A stretch of 11,425 nt of DNA, from positions 1 to 11,425 of the forward strand of contig JAVMKC010000111.1 in assembly GCA_031732795.1 (NCBI GenBank), given 5' to 3'. The DNA is from Accumulibacter sp031732795. Its GTDB lineage: Bacteria; Pseudomonadota; Gammaproteobacteria; Burkholderiales; Rhodocyclaceae. The position numbers and the translations under genes were made by a program. Of this stretch, positions 1-6,020 are shown piece by piece. Positions within the stretch are counted from its first letter, which is position 1. Each line of letters opens with the position of its first letter. The notes under the pieces were generated by a model, which was not told the DNA's origin, did not search any database, and saw only the letters and a list, made by a program, of their open reading frames with translations.

Positions 1-1
1 C

Positions 2-53
2 GGCGTTATCAACGTGAGACGATGATGTCATCAATGTAAAGTTAGCGCTTATG
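2..53 (+). repeat. 52-bp terminal inverted repeat, left copy
   Basis: Bases 2-53 (starting GGCGTTATCAAC and ending GCGCTTATG) are the exact reverse complement of 11374-11425, with no mismatch. Identity stops abruptly at base 54 (G here, where the other copy would require C). The repeat contains a small palindrome, GATGA-TG-TCATC at 21-32. Perfect identity over 52 bases at both window edges means two copies of one repeat in opposite orientation. The simplest reading is that both edges run into the ends of the same multicopy element lying outside the window. The part reading CGCTAACTTTACATTGA loosely recalls IS21-type terminal repeats, but that family link is a guess. Confidence 0.97.
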
Positions 54-343
54 GGATGGCCAGGCGGAAGTGCAGACCGCTTGCGGTGTCTCGACGTTCG
101 TCGGTTCAGGAGCGGGTCAGGTTTTCCGAAAGACAGATTACGGCTTCGGATGATTCCGCTTGACACCTGACGCCAGCAAGGGAAAAAACCGTTTCGCGGC
201 GGACCAGGCGGACGGTACCAGTCCAGGGAGGATTCGCCGTCCGAGCCGCAAAAAATCTCCAATGCCGCAGCAGCGGCCATCATCCATTGCGTGTCGCTTT
301 TATTTGAATTAACTTGACTTGAATAAGCGCGTGGAGAAACGGA
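54..343. other. Leader/intergenic region upstream of the hemerythrin-GGDEF gene
   Basis: This stretch holds no convincing gene. A 38-codon frame opens at the ATG at 51, inside the repeat, but has no ribosome binding site and no recognisable product. A GC-rich hairpin can form between CGGACGG (209-215) and CCGTCCG (237-243). The last 45 bases before the gene are AT-rich and include TTGACT (314-319), but it lies too near the start codon to act as a standard -35 for it. No c-di-GMP riboswitch (GEMM) pattern was recognised. Confidence 0.5.
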
Positions 344-1465
344 ATGGAAGCGTTCAGCTGGAATGAATGTTACGTCACCGGCCTGACCGCCATCGACGAA
401 CAGCATCGTCATCTGGTCGGTATTTTGAATGGCTTTGGCGAGTTGCTGATGCAGACGCACGAACCGACGAGCGACGAGCTGGAGACCATTTCCCAGCAAC
501 TGACCCACTATGCCCAGTATCACTTCCAGGAAGAAGAAAAATTGATGGTCGAGCACCAACTCGATCACCAAATGATCACGGCACATGTCGCCGATCATCA
601 ACGTTTCATCCAGCAAGTTCTCCGGCTGCCCAAGGGCCTGCTCGCCTCACCTGTCGAGGAGGCACGTCGATTGCTGAATTTCCTGTGTGACTGGCTGACC
701 TATCACATTCTCGGCAGCGACCAGATCATGGCCCGGGCGATCGCCGCCCAAAAGTCTGGAACGCTTGACGCAAAGGCAGACCCCGCAAGAGTGACCAAGC
801 CTTACGATCCGGCAGTCCAGATGTTGTTGAAAGCGCTGGACAGTCTGTTCAAGCAGATGTCGGAACGCAACATGATGCTTAACGAACTCAATCAAACGCT
901 GGATGCGCGCGTTGAGGAACGAACACGCGAGTTGCTCGAGGCAAATCAACGTCTGGCGATGATTGCCATGACCGATAGTCTGACCGGCCTGCCAAACCGG
1001 CGGCAGGCGATGAACACTTTTCGCTTGGCTTGGAAAGAAGCGCTGACTCAGAACAAGCCCTTGTCCTGCATGATGATCGATGCCGACGGATTCAAGATCA
1101 TCAACGACACTTATGGACATAACGCCGGAGACACAGTGCTCCGACAACTGGCTCATCGTCTGACCAGCGCGGTGCGCACCGATGATCATCTTTTCCGGCT
1201 TGGGGGCGACGAATTCATGCTGCTCTGCAACAACACCCCGTTGACCGGCGCATTGGTGCTGGCCGAAAAAATCCTGGTCAAGGTCCGCAACCTGCACGTC
1301 AAGGCCAACGGCGGCATCTGGCATGGTAGCGTCAGCATCGGCGTCGCCGTTGCCAGCCAATCGACGCATAAACTGGAGGAATTGCTCAAATTGGCCGACG
1401 AAAGCGTCTATCTCGCCAAGCGTCAGGGGCGCAATTGCGTGGCGACGGTTTGTTCCCAGCCGTGA
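344..1465 (+). CDS. Bacteriohemerythrin-GGDEF diguanylate cyclase
   Basis: This 373-residue soluble protein should make cyclic di-GMP from two GTP under control of an N-terminal oxygen- or redox-binding di-iron domain. The hemerythrin domain (about residues 5-135) has all seven expected iron ligands: H21, H60, E64, H81, H85, H121 and D126. A helical linker (about 160-205) leads into a GGDEF domain. That domain starts at DSLTGLPNRR (211-220), carries the metal/nucleotide segment around D246-H259, and has an intact GGDEF active site (287-291). The product-inhibition I-site RxxD is present as RTDD (278-281), exactly five residues upstream. The ATG is preceded by GGAG (333-336) at 7-base spacing. 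It is monocistronic and convergent with the DUF1615 gene. Hemerythrin-GGDEF fusions are known (Vibrio Vc Bhr-DGC type), where the redox state of the di-iron site changes cyclase activity. Whether that holds here is inference. Confidence 0.95.
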   Translation: MEAFSWNECYVTGLTAIDEQHRHLVGILNGFGELLMQTHEPTSDELETISQQLTHYAQYHFQEEEKLMVEHQLDHQMITAHVADHQRFIQQVLRLPKGLLASPVEEARRLLNFLCDWLTYHILGSDQIMARAIAAQKSGTLDAKADPARVTKPYDPAVQMLLKALDSLFKQMSERNMMLNELNQTLDARVEERTRELLEANQRLAMIAMTDSLTGLPNRRQAMNTFRLAWKEALTQNKPLSCMMIDADGFKIINDTYGHNAGDTVLRQLAHRLTSAVRTDDHLFRLGGDEFMLLCNNTPLTGALVLAEKILVKVRNLHVKANGGIWHGSVSIGVAVASQSTHKLEELLKLADESVYLAKRQGRNCVATVCSQP

Positions 1466-1473
1466 CAGGCGCT

Positions 1474-1496
1474 TGCCGCCGGTCGCTCACCAGCGG
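1474..1496. terminator. Imperfect hairpin between convergent genes
   Basis: In the 46-base gap between two convergent stop codons, GCCGC (1474-1478) pairs with GCGGC (1492-1496). After one C/A mismatch, GGT (1480-1482) pairs with ACC (1488-1490), leaving a five-base loop. There is no T-tract on either side, so it is at best a weak bidirectional terminator or 3'-end stabilising structure. Confidence 0.25.
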
Positions 1497-1511
1497 CGTC
1501 CGAAGAGGAAA

Positions 1512-2807
1512 CTACGGCCGGGTTTTTGCCAGACAGTTACGGTAGCGTTCCTCGACGCGGCGCGCGAACCATTCGGTGGTCAGCTTGCGAGTGATTTTCG
1601 GGCTTTTCAGCTCGATCCGCGGGATCAGTTCGCGTGGTTGCTGTTCGCCTTGCGCGTCGGCCAGCGCGTAAAGCCGCTGATAGAGCGTGCTCTGCTCGAA
1701 GGACAAGGTCTTTTCCAGTTTCAGATCACGCAGGATCGCCGGCTCATCGAGATCCAGGCGTGGCCGGAGCGACAGGAGCGCCCGTAGCGTTTCGCTGCCT
1801 TGCGGAGCCACGGCGCCATCGACATAACGCAGCAGGTCGCCGTCCAGCGCCAGTTGCCGACCGCTGAGGCGGGAAACCGCTTGCTGAAATGCGGCGTTGC
1901 GGCTGCTGTAACGGCCGGCGTTGAAATCGGCAAAGCGATACAGCATCTTGCTGTAGCTGTTGCGGTAGTCGAGCAGGTTGGCGATGCCGAAATAGACTCC
2001 GCCACGGCGGGTGAACACCTCGTCGCGAAGGCTGCCCTGACGCGGGTACGGATACGGTTTCAGACGGACATGTTCTTCGGCGAAAGCCACGCTCACCTGC
2101 ATCGGCCCGCCGGTACGCACCGGGTTGTAATCGCTCAACAAAACCTTGCCAAGCGGCAGTTCGGAAATCATGTCCTGATAGAGGATGTTGACTTCGTTTT
2201 CGGTGCGTAGCGCGTCGATGCGCGCCTTGTAACTGCGTCCGTCGGGCGATGATTTTTCGAGCGCCAGATCGAGCGCCAATTTGGGAATGCCGTAACGCTC
2301 GCGCCGTGTCTGGATTTCCCGCCAGACGATTTTCGACAGGCCAGCGACCTGCGGATTGCTCTGGAACGTCGATTCCTGCTCGATGATCGCAATCGTGGCG
2401 CAAACATTTTCCGGCAGCAGGCGGATCGGCAAGGTGACGAACGCGGCGTGGATGTCGGTGACCCAGGCGCTGCGATGGCTGACGTACGCGGGCAGCAGAC
2501 GCTCGATCAGTTCGCGTCCGGCGCGTTCGCCGAGAACCGGCGCCGACGGGGTCGACGGCGGGGGGACGGGCGCTGGTACCGGCGCGACCGGCGGCACATA
2601 CACCGGTGCTTGCGGCCGTGGCGCTTCCGGTACCGGTGCCGGGACGGGAACCGGCGCGGTCGGATGCGCCGGTCTGGGAGGCACGGGCCGCGACCCGGGT
2701 ACCGGCCGTGACTCGTAAGTGCCATCGGTGGCGCAACCGGCCAAGGTCGTCAGCAAGGTCAGCAGACCCACCCGGAAAAACCGGCTCGTGTTCAAGCGAT
2801 TCAACAT
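1512..2807 (-). CDS. DUF1615 family lipoprotein
   Basis: This is a 431-residue predicted lipoprotein. A signal peptide with lipobox LAGC (lipidated Cys25) is followed by a proline-rich spacer (about 35-91, PVP/PAP repeats) that could cross the periplasm or reach into the cell wall. The rest (about 97-430) matches what I know of the DUF1615 family: conserved segments near EQESTF (143-148), SSPDGRSY (186-193) and NPVRTGGPMQVS (228-239). The Glu-Ser arrangement recalls the catalytic glutamate of lytic transglycosylases, so a peptidoglycan role is possible but unproven. Two starts compete. The ATG at 2813 overlaps the upstream stop as ATGA but is only one base from GGGAG (2815-2819). The ATG at 2807 sits 7 bases from the same GGGAG and is preferred; the choice changes only two residues. 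Translation is probably coupled to the gamma-glutamyltransferase gene. Confidence 0.88.
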   Translation of the reverse strand: MLNRLNTSRFFRVGLLTLLTTLAGCATDGTYESRPVPGSRPVPPRPAHPTAPVPVPAPVPEAPRPQAPVYVPPVAPVPAPVPPPSTPSAPVLGERAGRELIERLLPAYVSHRSAWVTDIHAAFVTLPIRLLPENVCATIAIIEQESTFQSNPQVAGLSKIVWREIQTRRERYGIPKLALDLALEKSSPDGRSYKARIDALRTENEVNILYQDMISELPLGKVLLSDYNPVRTGGPMQVSVAFAEEHVRLKPYPYPRQGSLRDEVFTRRGGVYFGIANLLDYRNSYSKMLYRFADFNAGRYSSRNAAFQQAVSRLSGRQLALDGDLLRYVDGAVAPQGSETLRALLSLRPRLDLDEPAILRDLKLEKTLSFEQSTLYQRLYALADAQGEQQPRELIPRIELKSPKITRKLTTEWFARRVEERYRNCLAKTRP

Positions 2808-2809
2808 CT

Positions 2810-4606
2810 TCATTCTCCCATCACCCGGCCTTCCCGCCGGCGGTCGGCGCCGCCGCGGTAACCATCCGCTGTCTTGTCGATCGCCTGCAGACCGCTGTTG
2901 AGATTGATTTCCCGGACCTGATGTCCGCGGTTTTTCAGAGCCTCGACAAATTCCGGTGCGAAACGGTTTTCTTCGAGCAGCGTCGGACCGTTCAGCGAGC
3001 CGAAATTGGCCAGATCGATCGCCTGCTGCGGCGTCATCCGCCAGTTGAACAACGCATAAAGCAGTTTGGTGGTGTAGTGGATGATCATCGCACCGCCGGG
3101 TGAACCGCCGCTGAGCAGCAATTCGTTGCTGTCGTCGTCGAAAACCAGCGTCGGGCTCATCGACGATCGCGGCCGTTTGCCCGGCGCCAGATGATTGGCC
3201 ACCGGCCGGCCCTGGCCATCGACGGCGGTGAAAGAAAAATCGGTCAACTCGTTGTTCAACAGGAAGCCTTTGACCATCTGCCGGGCGCCGAAAGCATCCT
3301 CGATGGTGGTGGTCATCGCCAGTGCATTGCCGTACGGGTCGATGATGCTCAAATGCGAGGTACCGTATTCGGGCTGCTCGGGCATCGGCGCAAACGCCAA
3401 CGGTTCGCCGGCGGGACTGCCGGCCGGCGCAATCCCCTGGCTGTGCGTGCCGATCAGGCGAGCGCGGGCGTCGAGATACGCCGGCGCGAGCAGCGACTGC
3501 CAATCGCCCGCCGGCGGCCTGACGAAATCGGGATCGGCGAGATACTGCGCGCGATCGGCGAATGCCAGTCGAGACGCTTCACTATAGTAATGCAGCCACA
3601 ACGGGTCGGCGAAGGACAGCGTCGGCGCCGGCGTCCGTTCGAGCAGACCGAGAATCTGGGCCATTGCCAGCGCGCCGGAACCGGGTGGTGGAAAACCGCA
3701 AATCCGGTAACGACGTGGTGGCTGCGCAGCTTTCGGCGCATAGACACTGCACAGGGGTGCTCGCCGGATGGCCCGGTACGCCGCCAGATCGGCGCGGCTT
3801 AGCGTGCCGGGATTGTCAGGATGCTGCCGAACCTTGTCCACCATTGCCTGGGCGATGTCGCCTTCGTAAAAAGCGCGCACGCCCTCGTCGGCCAGATGGC
3901 GCAGGAGGGCTGCCAGTTCGGGGTTGCGCAAACGGCTGCCGACCGGCAACGGCCGGCCGTCGCGGTCATGAAAGTACGCTTTGGCCACTGGGTCTCGACT
4001 CAGATGCGGGTCGGCGGCCAGCAGGGTATGCAGGCGATGGCCGACCGGAAAACCGTCTTCGGCCAGACGGATCGCCGGCGCGAACAGTCGTGCCCACGGC
4101 AGCCGTCCATAATCGCCGTGGGCCATTTCCAGCAACCGCAGCGTTCCCGGAACGCCGACCGCGCGACCGCCGGCCACCGCTTCGGCGAAAGCCATCGGCG
4201 TACCATCGGGTTTGCTGAACAAATTTTCGTCGGCCGCCGACGGCGCGGTTTCCCGTCCGTCGTAAGCAACCGTCCGCTGTCCGTCGTAATGCAACAGGAA
4301 CGCGCCGCCGCCGATGCCGCTCGACTGCGGTTCGACCAGGGTCAACACCAGTTGCACCGCCACCGCGGCGTCGACCGCCGATCCACCGGCCTGCAGCATT
4401 TCGACCCCGGCGGCGCTGGCCAGCGGATGAGCGGTGGCAACGGCGAATCTGCGGCCGTGCCAGCCGGCCTGCGCGCTCAAACCCGAGGAACCTTCCGGCT
4501 GGCGCAGGTCGGTAATGGACGCCGCCGCCGGAGATGACGATCGCGGCACACTGCCACACGAGACGACCGTCAGAGCGGCAAACAACGTCAAGAAAAACCG
4601 TTTCAT
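2810..4606 (-). CDS. ggt: Gamma-glutamyltransferase, lipoprotein form
   Basis: This is a 598-residue Ntn-hydrolase that cleaves or transfers the gamma-glutamyl group of glutathione and related peptides. It self-cleaves into large and small subunits. Autocatalytic Thr416 lies in YGTSHLS (414-420), the usual T-[ST]-H-[FY]-S site. Other family marks are DGRETAP (116-122), KRPRSSMSPT (477-486) and the oxyanion-hole SGGSPGG (499-505). The N-terminus is a lipoprotein signal with VVSC (Cys17) rather than the plain cleavable signal of E. coli GGT, so it is probably membrane anchored in the periplasm or outer membrane. The start is ambiguous: ATG at 4612, GTG at 4609 or ATG at 4606, all after one GGAG. 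I chose 4606, the spacing of 10. The open frame continues to 4768 but the extra residues lack any signal and would bury the lipobox. It is the first gene of a two-gene unit; its stop overlaps the DUF1615 start region as ATGA. Confidence 0.94.
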   Translation of the reverse strand: MKRFFLTLFAALTVVSCGSVPRSSSPAAASITDLRQPEGSSGLSAQAGWHGRRFAVATAHPLASAAGVEMLQAGGSAVDAAVAVQLVLTLVEPQSSGIGGGAFLLHYDGQRTVAYDGRETAPSAADENLFSKPDGTPMAFAEAVAGGRAVGVPGTLRLLEMAHGDYGRLPWARLFAPAIRLAEDGFPVGHRLHTLLAADPHLSRDPVAKAYFHDRDGRPLPVGSRLRNPELAALLRHLADEGVRAFYEGDIAQAMVDKVRQHPDNPGTLSRADLAAYRAIRRAPLCSVYAPKAAQPPRRYRICGFPPPGSGALAMAQILGLLERTPAPTLSFADPLWLHYYSEASRLAFADRAQYLADPDFVRPPAGDWQSLLAPAYLDARARLIGTHSQGIAPAGSPAGEPLAFAPMPEQPEYGTSHLSIIDPYGNALAMTTTIEDAFGARQMVKGFLLNNELTDFSFTAVDGQGRPVANHLAPGKRPRSSMSPTLVFDDDSNELLLSGGSPGGAMIIHYTTKLLYALFNWRMTPQQAIDLANFGSLNGPTLLEENRFAPEFVEALKNRGHQVREINLNSGLQAIDKTADGYRGGADRRREGRVMGE

Positions 4607-4855
4607 CACCATCCGACTCCGCTCGGCGAGCACCTCCTGCAAGGCAATGATCCGGCGCGTGAGAGGCGTCGACTTTCTCGAGATGTTTCGCCCGGTTCCG
4701 GGTGGAAAATGCCACATGGTTCGTCCTCGCAGTGTCCAGCCGGCCACCGCACGGTGGGCAACGACCACGGCGCCTTTGTCTCATTCCACGTCAGACACGT
4801 CAACTGCGCGGGCACCGCGAAAGGATTGTGCCGATTTGTTCATTAGTATATTCTG
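4607..4855. other. Divergent intergenic region between ggt and the efflux operon
   Basis: About 250 bases separate the divergent starts and must hold both promoters. On the minus strand there is an AGGAGGT run (4637-4643 region) with no start codon at a usable distance, followed by the GGAG that serves ggt. On the plus strand the AT-rich end (4835-4855) contains the likely -10 element of the efflux operon. No operator palindrome was identified with confidence, and no divergently encoded regulator gene is present. Confidence 0.5.
4826..4852 (+). promoter_or_regulatory. Candidate promoter of the efflux operon
   Basis: TATATT at 4847-4852 resembles a sigma-70 -10 box, with a weak TTGTGC (4826-4831) 15 bases upstream. 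Transcription from it would begin about at the adaptor start codon, which itself lacks a Shine-Dalgarno. That would fit a leaderless or near-leaderless message. The match is weak and the spacing is short. Confidence 0.25.
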
Positions 4856-5878
4856 ATGCACATGTCGAACTGGCGTGTGCCTCTCTCCGCGTGGCTGGGT
4901 TTCGTCGGCGCTCTGAGCGTCCCGGCGGGGCCGGTTTTCGCCGAGCCCTTGCCCGAACAGACGGTGCAGGCCACCGCGGTCGGGCAGATCTTCACCGCCG
5001 ATGCGCTGGTCGAAGCCGTCCGCCAAGCCACCGTCGCTGCGCAAGTCACCGGGCGGATCGTCGAGGTGAAGGTCGATGCCGGCCAGCGCGTGCAGGACGG
5101 CGCGATGGTGATGCGCATCGACGCCCGCGATGCCGCTGCCGCTGCCGCCGCGGCGTCAGCGCAGTTCGCCAACTCGCGGGCCAGCTATCAGCGGCAACGC
5201 CGTCTGCACCTTCAGGGCTTCATCAGTCAGGCGGCGCTCGACAAGGCGCAGGCCGATCTCGATACCGCTGACGCAGCCTACCGTCAGGCGCAAGTCACCG
5301 TCGGGCACGCCACGGTGCGTTCGCCGTTGACCGGTGTCGTCGCGCAGCGGCTCGGCGAACTGGGCGAAATGGCCAGCCCCGGCAAGCCGCTGTTGCTGAT
5401 TTACGACCCTGCTGAACTGCGCGTCACCGCCAGCGTGCCGCAGCATCGTCTGACGCAACTGCGTGCATCGCGGCAGGCACGGGTCGAGTTTCCGGAACTC
5501 GGCAAAACGGTCGATGCCACCGCGATCAGCGTGTTGCCGATCGCCGATGCGGCGACGCACGTGTCACCGGTACGCATCGGCTTGCCGTCCGGGATCGCCG
5601 GGCTGTTGCCGGGAATGCACGCCCGGGTACATTTTCTGCTCGGTCGATCCGGCAAGCTCGCCGTGCCGCGGAGCGCGATCGTCCACCGTGGTGAGGTTGC
5701 CGCGGTCTATGTGCGCAACGCGCAAGGTCTGCCGGTCCTGCGTCAGTTACGTCTCGGCGAGCCGCTCGACGACGGAACGGTCGAAGTGCTGGCCGGTCTG
5801 CGCGCCGGCGAGCGGCTGATCCTCGATCCGATCCGGGCGGCCATCGAAAGCAAAGCCAGCCCCTCGTCGGCTCAGTGA
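4856..5878 (+). CDS. RND efflux periplasmic adaptor (membrane fusion protein)
   Basis: This is a 340-residue HlyD/AcrA-type adaptor linking an RND pump to an outer-membrane channel. It has a Sec signal peptide with a likely cut after VFA (residue 29), and no lipobox. A first half-lipoyl segment (about 60-90, GRIVEVKVDAGQRV) is followed by an alanine-rich helical hairpin (about 91-148, including eight consecutive Ala at 93-100). The second half-lipoyl segment is ATVRSPLTGVV (152-162), and a beta-barrel/membrane-proximal region runs from about 185 to 325. The hairpin is short compared with AcrA. The ATG at 4856 has no Shine-Dalgarno, and a second in-frame ATG lies at 4862. A TAG at 4844 closes the frame upstream, so the start must be one of these or a rarer codon. 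It is the first gene of the operon with the pump at 6021. Confidence 0.93.
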   Translation: MHMSNWRVPLSAWLGFVGALSVPAGPVFAEPLPEQTVQATAVGQIFTADALVEAVRQATVAAQVTGRIVEVKVDAGQRVQDGAMVMRIDARDAAAAAAAASAQFANSRASYQRQRRLHLQGFISQAALDKAQADLDTADAAYRQAQVTVGHATVRSPLTGVVAQRLGELGEMASPGKPLLLIYDPAELRVTASVPQHRLTQLRASRQARVEFPELGKTVDATAISVLPIADAATHVSPVRIGLPSGIAGLLPGMHARVHFLLGRSGKLAVPRSAIVHRGEVAAVYVRNAQGLPVLRQLRLGEPLDDGTVEVLAGLRAGERLILDPIRAAIESKASPSSAQ

Positions 5879-5953
5879 GAGATGGTGACGCAATGCTTAC
5901 GAGCAGACCGGGACGCCAGGCGCGAGCGAGCAAACGATGAGGCCTATCACAGC

Positions 5954-5959
5954 GAGGAG
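5954..5959 (+). promoter_or_regulatory. Strong Shine-Dalgarno for a 16-codon upstream ORF
   Basis: GAGGAG at 5954-5959 lies 7 bases before the ATG at 5967. It is the best ribosome binding site in the adaptor-pump gap. The annotated pump start at 6021 has no comparable site in front of it. Confidence 0.6.
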
Positions 5960-5966
5960 TGGGCGA

Positions 5967-6017
5967 ATGAGCAACGCCGCAGATGGGCCGCGCTGTAGAT
6001 TTATTCACCACTTCTGA
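5967..6017 (+). CDS. Putative 16-residue leader peptide before the RND pump
   Basis: An ATG at 5967 with GAGGAG at ideal spacing opens a frame MSNAADGPRCRFIHHF, which ends at TGA 6015-6017. The pump ATG begins only three bases later and is in the same frame. Because the pump start lacks its own Shine-Dalgarno, ribosomes finishing this peptide could reinitiate on the pump gene, giving translational coupling or a regulatory leader. The same geometry would arise if an ancestral longer N-terminus had been cut by a TGA. However, the pump sequence from 6021 already looks like a normal RND N-terminus. Detection as a real peptide is unproven. Confidence 0.45.
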   Translation: MSNAADGPRCRFIHHF

Positions 6018-6020
6018 GCC

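Noticed and set aside
51..167. Small ORF starting inside the left inverted repeat
   Set aside because: It has no Shine-Dalgarno and an Arg-rich composition typical of chance frames in GC-rich DNA.
54..343. c-di-GMP riboswitch upstream of the cyclase gene
   Set aside because: I looked for GEMM-type conserved loops and paired helices and could not align the region to them.
2814..3503. 230-residue N-terminal extension of the DUF1615 gene
   Set aside because: It lies wholly within the gamma-glutamyltransferase gene in another frame, and the lipoprotein signal at 2807/2813 marks the real N-terminus.
4613..4768. 52-residue N-terminal extension of the gamma-glutamyltransferase
   Set aside because: It would bury the signal peptide and lipobox, and has no ribosome binding site at its first ATG.
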